NCBI GenBank assembly: GCA_002304735.1
Contig: DBIU01000073.1
Span: forward strand, 1,758-7,752
Length of the DNA stretch: 5,995 nt
Direction of reading: 5' to 3'
From: Ruminococcaceae bacterium UBA794
GTDB taxonomy: Bacteria > Bacillota > Clostridia > Oscillospirales > Ruminococcaceae
In this document: one piece after another, positions 1 to 5,710 of the stretch
Numbering within the stretch: position 1 is the first letter of the stretch
Layout of the letters: each line of letters opens with the position of its first letter
Program-made: the position numbers and the translations under genes
Notes under the pieces: generated by a model
Seen by the model: only the letters and a program-made list of their open reading frames with translations
The model's database searches: none
Told to the model about the DNA's origin: nothing

Positions 1-1039
1 TGTCGCCGAACGGGAAGAACGCGTCCGAGCCGAGCGCCGTGTCGTTCATCGTGTCAAGCCACTCGCGCTTCATTTCGCGGGTGAACACCTCCGGCTTAAC
101 CTTGAAAATCTTCTGCCATGCGCCGTCCGCAAGCACGTCCATATAGTCCTCGCCGATGTACAAATCAATCGCGTTGTCGCGGTCCGCGCGGCGGATATCG
201 TCAACAAACTGCAAATTCATAACCGTGGGCGACTGACGAAGATACCAGTTGTCCGCCTTTGTTCCCGCAAGACGCGTGCAGTGTATTCTCGACTGCTGTC
301 CCGCGCCGATGCCGATTGCCTGTCCGCCCGAAGCGTAAGCAACCGAGTTCGACTGCGTGTATTTCAGCGTGATAAGCGCGATTGCGAGGTCGTCAAGCGC
401 CTTTTTCGGGATATCCTTGTTCTTTGTAGGACGATTAGCGAACAGCTCGTCGTTTATTACAAGCTCGTTTCTGCCCTGCTCAAACGTAATTCCGTATACC
501 TGCTTGCGCTCGATGGGGTCGGGAACGTAATTCGGGTCGATTTTAATGATATTATAAGTGCCTTTTCTCTTGGATTTGAGGATTTCAAGCGCGTCCGCGT
601 CATATCCGGGCGCGATAACGCCGTCCGAAACCTCGCGCTGAATAATTCTCGCGGTCGAAGCGTCGCATACGTCGGAAAGCGCGATAAAGTCGCCGTAGCT
701 CGACATTCTGTCCGCGCCGCGCGCTCTCGCATACGCGCACGCAAGCGGAGAAAGCTCGCCAAGGTCGTCGACCCAGTAAATCTTCGCGAGCGTTTCGGTA
801 AGCGGAAGTCCGATTGCCGCGCCCGCAGGAGAAACGTGCTTGAAAGAGGTCGCCGCGGGCATTCCCGTAGCCGCCTTAAGCTCCTTTACAAGCTGCCAGC
901 CGTTGAAAGCGTCCATAAAGTTGATGTAGCCGGGTCTGCCGTTAAGCACCTCGATAGGCAAATCCCTGCCGTTTTCCATAAAAATTCTTGACGGCTTCTG
1001 GTTGGGATTGCAGCCATATTTAAGTTCAAGTTCGTTCAT
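1..1039 (-). CDS. purH: Stand-alone AICAR transformylase (PurH C-terminal domain type), 3' end cut by window
   Basis: Phosphoribosylaminoimidazolecarboxamide formyltransferase: transfers a formyl group from 10-formyl-THF to AICAR to give FAICAR, the penultimate purine step, in the cytosol. The first 346 residues are visible and the frame is open to the window edge; the family suggests roughly 45 more. The protein starts directly in the transformylase fold, with no N-terminal IMP cyclohydrolase domain as in usual bifunctional PurH. Visible motifs: LKYGCNPNQKP (6-16), SFKHVSPAGAA (65-75) with the catalytic Lys-His pair at 67-68, YARARGADRMSSYGDF (103-118), SDGVIAPGY (138-146), KYTQSNSV (226-233) and GQQSRIHCTRLAG (247-259). 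As I recall it, the sequence is closer to the human ATIC domain than to E. coli PurH. The ATG at 1037-1039 is preceded by AAAGGA (1047-1052) with a 7-nt spacer and lies 18 nt after the purO-type stop. That neighbour supplies the missing cyclohydrolase step. Reading here is from my own minus-strand translation. Confidence 0.96.
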   Translation of the reverse strand, partial: MNELELKYGCNPNQKPSRIFMENGRDLPIEVLNGRPGYINFMDAFNGWQLVKELKAATGMPAATSFKHVSPAGAAIGLPLTETLAKIYWVDDLGELSPLACAYARARGADRMSSYGDFIALSDVCDASTARIIQREVSDGVIAPGYDADALEILKSKRKGTYNIIKIDPNYVPDPIERKQVYGITFEQGRNELVINDELFANRPTKNKDIPKKALDDLAIALITLKYTQSNSVAYASGGQAIGIGAGQQSRIHCTRLAGTKADNWYLRQSPTVMNLQFVDDIRRADRDNAIDLYIGEDYMDVLADGAWQKIFKVKPEVFTREMKREWLDTMNDTALGSDAFFPFGD

Positions 1040-1057
1040 AAAAATATCCTTTCGTGA

Positions 1058-1768
1058 TTACTTGTTCTTGTTAACTATTCTGCTCTCATATTTGCCCGTT
1101 TCCACGTCGATAAAGCGCGTGAAAAGCGAAACCTTGTTGTCCTTATTGAGGTTATTCCACACGAAATCGGTGAACTCGTCGATATTCATATCGGGGATAG
1201 CAACGTCCTTCGGCTCGCCCTCGAAGCTCGGCAGCCTGCCGTCCTTTTCATCACCTGCATAGGTGTGAATAAAACTTCCCGCGCCGTCAACGGGGTCGCT
1301 GTAAGCGAAAGTGAAGCGGCGGCAGGAGTCGGGGTTTCCGTTCGCGCTCTTGAGTATCGACATAGCGTAATTCATCGAGCCGTTTTCAAGGTGAACGATA
1401 CCTGAAATTCTCGGAGTGAAATTCGGCTTGTCGTCCTCGAAAATTCTCCCGCGCAGCGACTGCTCAAAACTCATCTGCTTGTCCATAAGCTCAAAAATCG
1501 TATCGGTCTGGTCGCCGTTTGTAACGATAGTTTTATTGCCGAGAACACGCACAGGCGCGTAAATAATGAGATGCGGGTCGGTCATTTTGCTCTCGTCGAA
1601 AGCCTGCGTGCGAATACCCTCGCCGTCCTCGATAAAAACGCGGTTGCGGCTGTTTTCGCTGCGTCCCATTATAAAGTACGCGATAACCGCCTTTTTTCCG
1701 CTCCTGCCGATAACAATTCCTCTGCCGTGATAAGCGAGAGAATTAAGCTCCTTGTCAAGTGCAATCAT
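1058..1768 (-). CDS. purO: IMP cyclohydrolase, PurO type
   Basis: Closes the ring of FAICAR to make IMP, the last step of de novo synthesis. The 236-residue protein resembles the PurO/IMP_cyclohyd family, first known from archaea and also found in some Clostridia; it is unrelated to the cyclohydrolase domain of bifunctional PurH. Conserved-looking blocks are GRGIVIG (15-21), GRSENSRNRVF (35-45), IYAPVRVLGNKTIVTNGDQTD (69-89), SILKSANGNPDSC (137-149), FIHTYAGD (166-173) and SFEGEP (181-186). No signal peptide or membrane segment is visible. The ATG at 1766-1768 has a near-perfect AGGAGG (1774-1779) with a 5-nt spacer, the best ribosome site in the window. The gene lies 27 nt after the unknown 170-residue gene and 18 nt before the stand-alone AICAR transformylase, so the two halves of the PurH reaction are adjacent. 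Assignment is by recalled motif pattern; I did not map active-site residues individually. Confidence 0.92.
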   Translation of the reverse strand: MIALDKELNSLAYHGRGIVIGRSGKKAVIAYFIMGRSENSRNRVFIEDGEGIRTQAFDESKMTDPHLIIYAPVRVLGNKTIVTNGDQTDTIFELMDKQMSFEQSLRGRIFEDDKPNFTPRISGIVHLENGSMNYAMSILKSANGNPDSCRRFTFAYSDPVDGAGSFIHTYAGDEKDGRLPSFEGEPKDVAIPDMNIDEFTDFVWNNLNKDNKVSLFTRFIDVETGKYESRIVNKNK

Positions 1769-1795
1769 AAAAACCTCCTGATAAATCGGTATTTT

Positions 1796-2308
1796 TCACG
1801 AAATATAGTTATATTTCTTCTTCAAAAGTCTTTCGTTCCACGGAGAAACGCCGCCGTATTCGCCCGCATACACGGGATAATCCTCGCGCATAGCAATCTC
1901 GAAAATCTCGTCCGGCAGCTCTTTCAGCCGCATTTTCAGGCTGAACGCGGGCGGGCAGTCCTCGTCCGAAAGCAAGCTGTTTTTCTCAAACGCAAGAGAA
2001 ACAGGCTCGGACAATTCCACAACCGTTTCCGCCGTAATTTCACTCAAATCTTCCGTGATGAAATCAAATTCATCTCCGCGTTCTTCAAAAAAATCAACGA
2101 GATACTCGCCTGCCGCGCTGAAAATACGGTTAAAGGCTTCGTCGGAAAGCGAGAGTCCCTCGAAAAATTCCGCGCAGCGCCGCGCGTACTCCTCGCCGCA
2201 GTTTTTTGACGTGAGAAACGGGATTTTGCAGCCGAAAATCGCGGAATAAACCTTTCCCTCAAGCCGCCCGAAATAACCGCTGCTTTCGCGCAGTTCAAAG
2301 TCACTCAA
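1796..2308 (-). CDS. Hypothetical acidic 170-residue protein inside the pur operon
   Basis: I do not recognise this family. The 170-residue product looks soluble, with no signal peptide or membrane helix, and is strongly acidic overall: about 35 Asp/Glu against about 18 Lys/Arg. The N-terminal third (GYFGRLEGKVYSAIFGCKIP, 11-30) reads as beta-rich. Residues 38-90 look helical and acidic (EYLVDFFEERGDEFDF, 68-83), and the end is basic and aromatic (ERLLKKKYNYIS). Four cysteines (27, 37, 45, 118) form no obvious metal motif. The start is TTG at 2306-2308, the first possible start after an in-frame stop at 2315-2317. It overlaps the purN 3' end by 8 nt and is preceded by GGGGTGA (2315-2321), which matches the anti-SD region. 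Overlap with purN and position 27 nt before the purO gene imply co-transcription and perhaps coupled translation. A purine-related role is only guilt by association. The frame is open throughout with operon-like codon use, so it is very likely a real gene. Confidence 0.8.
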   Translation of the reverse strand: MSDFELRESSGYFGRLEGKVYSAIFGCKIPFLTSKNCGEEYARRCAEFFEGLSLSDEAFNRIFSAAGEYLVDFFEERGDEFDFITEDLSEITAETVVELSEPVSLAFEKNSLLSDEDCPPAFSLKMRLKELPDEIFEIAMREDYPVYAGEYGGVSPWNERLLKKKYNYIS

Positions 2309-2924
2309 TGACCGTCACCCCGTCAATCACCTTAATTCTGTCCTCGCAGAACAGCGAAACCGCCTGCGGGAGAATTTTCCATTCCGCCTGCTCCATAACT
2401 CGTCGCTGGAGGATTTCGGGAGTATCGCCGTTCTTGACTTCAACCGCCTTTTGCAGTATAATCGGACCGCCGTCGCAGACCTCCGTGACGAAATGCACGG
2501 TAGCTCCCGTCAGCTTAACGCCCTTTTTCAGCGCTTCCTCGTGAACGTGAAGTCCGTAAAATCCCTTTCCGCAGAAGCTCGGAATAAGCGCGGGGTGAAC
2601 GTTCATCATCTTGTTCGGAAACGCCCTCACAATCTGCTCGTCAAGTATCGTCATAAATCCCGCGTAAACCACAAGGTCAGCCTTTTCCTCAAGCAGAGCC
2701 TCGGTCATCGCCTTTGTGTACGAAGCGACGTCCGCGTAGTCCTTCCGCACAAGAACGCGCGTTTTTATGCCGTTTTGCCTTGCTCTTTCGAGAGCGTATG
2801 CGTCCGCTTTTGACGCGATTACGCAGGTAATCCTGCCGTTTTTGATTTCACCGCGTTTTTCCGCGTCGATAAGCGCCTGCAAATTAGTGCCGCCGCCCGA
2901 CACCAGAACCGCAATTTTCTTCAT
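2301..2924 (-). CDS. purN: Phosphoribosylglycinamide formyltransferase (GAR transformylase)
   Basis: Transfers a formyl group from 10-formyl-THF to GAR, giving FGAR, the third purine step, in the cytosol. The length of 207 residues is typical of the family. The phosphate-binding N-terminus is present (VLVSGGGTNLQAL, 7-19), as is the catalytic core: NVHPALIPSFCGKGFYG at 108-124 with Asn108 and His110, and the conserved aspartate in CDGGPI at 151, matching the Asn/His/Asp triad of E. coli PurN. HVHEEAL (126-132) and LTGATVHFV (138-146) also fit. The ATG at 2922-2924 is preceded by AAAAGGAG (2930-2937) with a 5-nt spacer. The gene follows a 41-codon ORF by 18 nt, and its last 8 nt overlap the TTG start of the next gene. 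No key residue appears missing. Confidence 0.97.
   Translation of the reverse strand: MKKIAVLVSGGGTNLQALIDAEKRGEIKNGRITCVIASKADAYALERARQNGIKTRVLVRKDYADVASYTKAMTEALLEEKADLVVYAGFMTILDEQIVRAFPNKMMNVHPALIPSFCGKGFYGLHVHEEALKKGVKLTGATVHFVTEVCDGGPIILQKAVEVKNGDTPEILQRRVMEQAEWKILPQAVSLFCEDRIKVIDGVTVIE
2315..2321 (-). promoter_or_regulatory. Ribosome binding site supporting the TTG start of the 170-residue gene
   Basis: GGGGTGA on the minus strand lies 6 nt before TTG 2308 and matches the GGAGGTGA consensus at six of seven aligned positions. It falls inside the last codons of purN, so ribosomes finishing purN pass directly over it. An in-frame TGA at 2315-2317 rules out any start further upstream. Confidence 0.55.
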
Positions 2925-2942
2925 AGCCGCTCCTTTTCTTCC

Positions 2943-3068
2943 TCAATCGAACGGGAGCTGAATTTCAACGCCCGAATATGCGCCGCTTTCATTTATATCA
3001 AAGAAAGCGCTCTGCGTAATTTCAGACTTCTTCCCGAACATACCGCGGAAAATCTCGCCTATGCTCAT
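2943..3068 (-). CDS. Small ORF, 41 residues, between purM and purN
   Basis: An ATG at 3066-3068 lies one base after the purM stop (TGA-T-ATG) and opens a 41-codon frame ending in TGA at 2943-2945, 18 nt before purN and just ahead of the purN ribosome site. It therefore fills the purM-purN gap exactly, as a real gene in a packed operon would. The product is of mixed composition with no membrane helix: an N-terminal MSIGEIFRGMFGKKSE that could form an amphipathic helix, then a probable beta segment ending YSGVEIQLPFD. I know no family for it. No Shine-Dalgarno is visible before the ATG, so translation would rely on coupling to purM termination. The frame is also open back to about 3116 and contains a TTG at 3102-3104, which would add 12 residues. 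Chance cannot be excluded for an ORF this short. Confidence 0.5.
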   Translation of the reverse strand: MSIGEIFRGMFGKKSEITQSAFFDINESGAYSGVEIQLPFD

Positions 3069-3069
3069 A

Positions 3070-4107
3070 TCAGTAATTGAAAAGAACGCCGACGGTTCCC
3101 TCAACGGTCGAACCGATTATATAAGCGTCCTCGCCCGTTGAGCGCAGAATTTCAACCGCCTTATCGGCATTCTCCGCGTCAACGACAATCGCCATTCCGA
3201 TACCCATATTAAAGGTATTGTACATATCGTGCTCGCTGATATTGCCTTCCTTTTGGATAAGGCTGAAGATAGGCGGCACGGGGAAGCTTCCCTGCTTGAT
3301 TTTCGCCGAGATGCCGTCGGGCAGCATTCTCGGAATATTCTCATAAAAGCCGCCGCCGGTTATGTGGGAAATGCCCTTTACAGGGAGCTTTTCAATGAGG
3401 TTCAGCACGGATTTGACGTATATTTTGGTCGGCGCGAGAAGCGTATCTCCGAGGGATTTTCCAAGCTCGGGGATAAGCGCCTTGAGCTTCTGCTCGTTGA
3501 GGTTGAACACCTTGCGAACAAGCGAAAATCCATTTGAGTGAACGCCGCTCGAAGAAATTCCGATAATTGCGTCGCCGGGCTTGATTGTCGTGTTGTCGAT
3601 AATTTTTTTCTTGTCAACGATACCGGTCGCGTAACCCGCGATATCATACTCGTCCTCGGGCATCATTCCGGGATGCTCCGCGGTTTCGCCGCCGATAAGC
3701 GCGCAGCCCGCAAGCACGCAGCCGTCAGCCACGCCTCTAACGATTTCCGCAACCTTTTCTGGAACATTCTTTCCGATTGCGATATAATCGAGGAACCAAA
3801 GCGGCTTCGCGCCGCAGCAAATGATGTCGTTAACGCACATAGCAACGCAGTCGATACCGATTGTGTCGTGCTTGTCCATAAGCATCGCGATTTTCAGCTT
3901 TGTTCCAACGCCGTCCGTTCCCGAAACCATAACAGGCTCGGATATCCCGCTCAAATCGGGCTGAAAAAGACCGCCGAAACCGCCTATTCCCGAGATACAG
4001 CCGGGAATTTTCGTCCGCTCAACGTCGTCCTTCATAAGCTTGACGCTCTCGTAACCCGCCGTTACGTCAACGCCCGCAGCCTTGTAGCTTTCACTGTAAC
4101 TGTTCAT
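3070..4107 (-). CDS. purM: Phosphoribosylformylglycinamidine cyclo-ligase (AIR synthetase)
   Basis: ATP-dependent ring closure of FGAM to AIR, step five of purine synthesis, acting as a cytosolic dimer. At 345 residues it has the family's normal length. Landmarks in order: [15 protein letters not shown] (8-22), the nucleotide and metal binding segment [14 protein letters not shown] (61-74), the DCVAMCVND block (86-94), [11 protein letters not shown] (139-149), the glycine/serine-rich [13 protein letters not shown] (184-196), [16 protein letters not shown] (248-263) and [11 protein letters not shown] (299-309) near the C-terminus. The ATG at 4105-4107 has an AAAGGAG site (4114-4120) with a 6-nt spacer. 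It is separated from purF by a structured 115-nt leader and is followed one base later by the 41-codon ORF. Nothing is truncated or mutated in the conserved blocks. Confidence 0.98.
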   Translation of the reverse strand: MNSYSESYKAAGVDVTAGYESVKLMKDDVERTKIPGCISGIGGFGGLFQPDLSGISEPVMVSGTDGVGTKLKIAMLMDKHDTIGIDCVAMCVNDIICCGAKPLWFLDYIAIGKNVPEKVAEIVRGVADGCVLAGCALIGGETAEHPGMMPEDEYDIAGYATGIVDKKKIIDNTTIKPGDAIIGISSSGVHSNGFSLVRKVFNLNEQKLKALIPELGKSLGDTLLAPTKIYVKSVLNLIEKLPVKGISHITGGGFYENIPRMLPDGISAKIKQGSFPVPPIFSLIQKEGNISEHDMYNTFNMGIGMAIVVDAENADKAVEILRSTGEDAYIIGSTVEGTVGVLFNY

Positions 4108-4145
4108 TTCTTTCTCCTTTGTAGTAATTGCAGAAGCCTATTGAA

Positions 4146-4160
4146 CGCCGCTTTGCGGCG
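4146..4160. other. GC hairpin, 6-bp stem with 3-nt loop
   Basis: CGCCGC-TTT-GCGGCG on the plus strand is a perfect 6-bp stem with a 3-nt loop. On the plus strand it is followed by ATTTTTACTTTT, which resembles a weak intrinsic terminator for antisense RNA. On the minus strand, the operon direction, it is followed by TTCAATAGGC with no U-run, so it should not terminate the operon. It sits 25 nt upstream of the purM ribosome site. Confidence 0.5.
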
Positions 4161-4176
4161 ATTTTTACTTTTGCTC

Positions 4177-4222
4177 GCCTCTAAAAACCTTGTTTTCCCT
4201 TTTCAAACCGGTTTTCAGAGGC
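4177..4222 (-). other. 13-bp inverted repeat (RNA stem) immediately after purF
   Basis: On the minus strand the arm GCCTCTGAAAACC (4222-4210) pairs with GGTTTTTAGAGGC (4189-4177) across a 20-nt purine-rich loop (4209-4190). All 13 positions pair, with one G.U wobble. On the opposite strand that same position would be an A-C mismatch, so the structure favours RNA made in the operon direction. The first paired base directly follows the purF stop codon (4225-4223). The perfect palindrome AAACCGGTTT (4205-4214) overlaps the arm and loop, offering a competing intermolecular pairing. Confidence 0.7.
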
Positions 4223-5653
4223 TCACTCCTCAAACTTTCTCTCAAACTTGTCTTTCGGGATTTCTTTCGGCACTTCAACGGGGTATTTTCCCGTGAAACA
4301 GCCCGTGCAAAACCCACATTTTGCGTTCTCGGCGATTTTGGCGACATTCTCCACGCTTAAGAAGCCGAGCGTATCCACGCCGATTATTTCCGCGATTTCA
4401 TCAATCGAATGATGATTTGCGATAAGATTATCCTTACTGTCGATATCCGTTCCGAAGAAGCACTCGCTGATGAACGGCGGCGAAGAAATTCTCATATGAA
4501 TTTCCTTTGCGCCCGCGTTTCTCAGCAGCTTTACAACCTTCGCCGAGGTCGTTCCGCGGACGATGCTGTCGTCGACAAGCACAACGCGCTTATCTTTAAC
4601 CGTTTCGCTAAGCACGTTAAGCTTGATTTTAACGGAATTTTCGCGCTGCCCTTGAGTCGGCTGAATGAACGTTCTGCCGATATAGCGGTTTTTGATAAAC
4701 CCGACGCCGTAGGGTATTCCCGATTCCTGCGAATAACCGAGCGCCGCGTCAAGCCCGCTGTCCGGACAGCCGATTACGACGTCCGCGTCAACGGGGTGCT
4801 GCTTCGCGAGAAAACGTCCCGCGCGCAGCCTCGCCTTGTGAACCGAAGCGCCCTCGATAACCGAGTCGGGTCTTGCGAAATACACGAACTCGAACACGCA
4901 AAGCGAGCTTTTCCCGCCGCAGTGCGTTTTGATTGACTCAAGCCCGTTTTCGTCGATAACGATGATTTCGCCCGGCTCGATATCTCTGATAAATTTCGCG
5001 CCTATGCAGTCGAAAGCGCACGTTTCGCTCGCAACTACATAGCCCTCGTTATCGGGCAAAGCGCCGAGCGCAAGCGGGCGAAATCCGTTCGGGTCGCGCG
5101 CCGCGATAAGCTTTTTCGGCGACATAATCACAAGCGAATACGCGCCCTTAATCCTGTTCATCGCGCGTTCAACCGCCGCCTGAATAGAACCGCACTCAAG
5201 CCGCTCGCGCGTTATCGCGTAGGAAATGACCTCGGTGTCGCTTGTCGTGTGGAAAATCGCGCCGTGAAGCTCAAATTCCCTGCGCAAATCAAGCGCGTTT
5301 ATCAGATTGCCGTTATGCGCAATCGCAAGCGAACCCTTGACGTGCCGAACCGTAAGCGGCTGGCAGTTTTCCGTGTTCACGCCGCCCGTCGTCGAGTAGC
5401 GAACGTGACCGATGGCAATTCTTCCCTCGTCAAATTCGCCGAGATTTTTTTCGTTGAACACCTCGTTTACAAGCCCCACGCCCTTGCGCGTCTTGAAAAC
5501 GCCGCGCTCGTTCACGACAATTCCGCAGCTCTCCTGACCTCTGTGCTGAAGCGCGTAAAGCCCGAAATAAACGGACGAAGCAACGTTTGCGGGCTTATTC
5601 GAGTAAATCCCGAAAACGCCGCACTCCTCGTGAATATTATCGTTCTTAGACAA
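4223..5653 (-). CDS. purF: Amidophosphoribosyltransferase (glutamine PRPP amidotransferase)
   Basis: Catalyses the committed purine step: PRPP plus glutamine to phosphoribosylamine. The N-terminal class II (Ntn) glutaminase begins at Cys11 (EECGVFGIY) after a 10-residue propeptide that is removed to expose the cysteine. LQHRGQESCGI (35-45), GHVRYSTTGG (82-91) and AHNGNL (112-117) belong to this half. The C-terminal phosphoribosyltransferase half carries the PRPP loop VVLVDDSIVRGTTS (357-370). Cysteines 252, 398, 446 and 449 match the four 4Fe-4S ligands of the B. subtilis enzyme, with a further Cys452 in CGFCTGCFTGKYP. I choose TTG at 5651-5653 over the in-frame GTG at 5681-5683: AAAGGA (5662-5667) lies 8 nt before the TTG, the GTG lacks a ribosome site, and 476 residues is the B. 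subtilis length. Purine-nucleotide feedback inhibition is expected from the family. It follows a PurF-like gene by 57 nt. Confidence 0.97.
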   Translation of the reverse strand: MSKNDNIHEECGVFGIYSNKPANVASSVYFGLYALQHRGQESCGIVVNERGVFKTRKGVGLVNEVFNEKNLGEFDEGRIAIGHVRYSTTGGVNTENCQPLTVRHVKGSLAIAHNGNLINALDLRREFELHGAIFHTTSDTEVISYAITRERLECGSIQAAVERAMNRIKGAYSLVIMSPKKLIAARDPNGFRPLALGALPDNEGYVVASETCAFDCIGAKFIRDIEPGEIIVIDENGLESIKTHCGGKSSLCVFEFVYFARPDSVIEGASVHKARLRAGRFLAKQHPVDADVVIGCPDSGLDAALGYSQESGIPYGVGFIKNRYIGRTFIQPTQGQRENSVKIKLNVLSETVKDKRVVLVDDSIVRGTTSAKVVKLLRNAGAKEIHMRISSPPFISECFFGTDIDSKDNLIANHHSIDEIAEIIGVDTLGFLSVENVAKIAENAKCGFCTGCFTGKYPVEVPKEIPKDKFERKFEE

Positions 5654-5661
5654 AAAATCAA

Positions 5662-5667
5662 TCCTTT
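5662..5667 (-). promoter_or_regulatory. Ribosome binding site deciding the purF start
   Basis: AAAGGA on the minus strand sits 8 nt before TTG 5653. The longer reading from GTG 5683 would place this site inside coding sequence and give a 20-residue propeptide, longer than the 10-11 residues usual for this class. Confidence 0.65.
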
Positions 5668-5710
5668 CTTGTCCCGCACACACTTTTATATCTATCTCTG
5701 TAAAAAACGC

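Larger units (their letters stand above)
4108..4222 (-). other. Structured purF-purM intercistronic leader
   Basis: This 115-nt stretch is the only sizeable non-coding gap inside the operon. In transcript order it holds a long stem starting one base after the purF stop (4222-4177), an A-rich linker, a 6-bp GC hairpin (4160-4146), unstructured sequence, and the purM ribosome site (4120-4114). Neither hairpin is followed by a U-run in the operon direction, so it does not look like an intrinsic terminator. A role in mRNA processing, stability or relative expression of purF and purM is an inference. I found no ORF here and no match to a riboswitch I know. Confidence 0.6.

Noticed and set aside
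281..991. Long plus-strand ORF of 236 codons opposite the AICAR transformylase gene
   Set aside because: Its translation is rich in Arg, Ser and Val with no recognisable motif, while the minus strand encodes a clear, full-motif transformylase. It is a shadow of strong codon bias.
2044..2304. Minus-strand ORF of 86 codons in another frame within the 170-residue gene
   Set aside because: It overlaps a longer frame that has an anti-SD match and is coupled to purN. Its product is basic and Ser/Arg-rich, typical of an out-of-frame reading.
3538..4296. Plus-strand ORF of 252 codons opposite purM
   Set aside because: It runs antisense through conserved purM motifs and the purF-purM gap, has no ribosome site fitting a gene, and resembles no protein.
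4409..4936. Plus-strand ORF of 175 codons opposite purF
   Set aside because: Arg-rich shadow of the purF coding frame with no motif or plausible start context.
5684..5692. TATAAA-like sequence as a purF-specific promoter
   Set aside because: AT-rich GATATAAAA lacks a -35 element at suitable spacing, so chance is sufficient.
5700..5710. T-run (GCGTTTTTTAC on the minus strand) after the PurF-like gene as an intrinsic terminator
   Set aside because: No stable inverted repeat precedes the T-run, and purF begins 57 nt downstream in the same direction.
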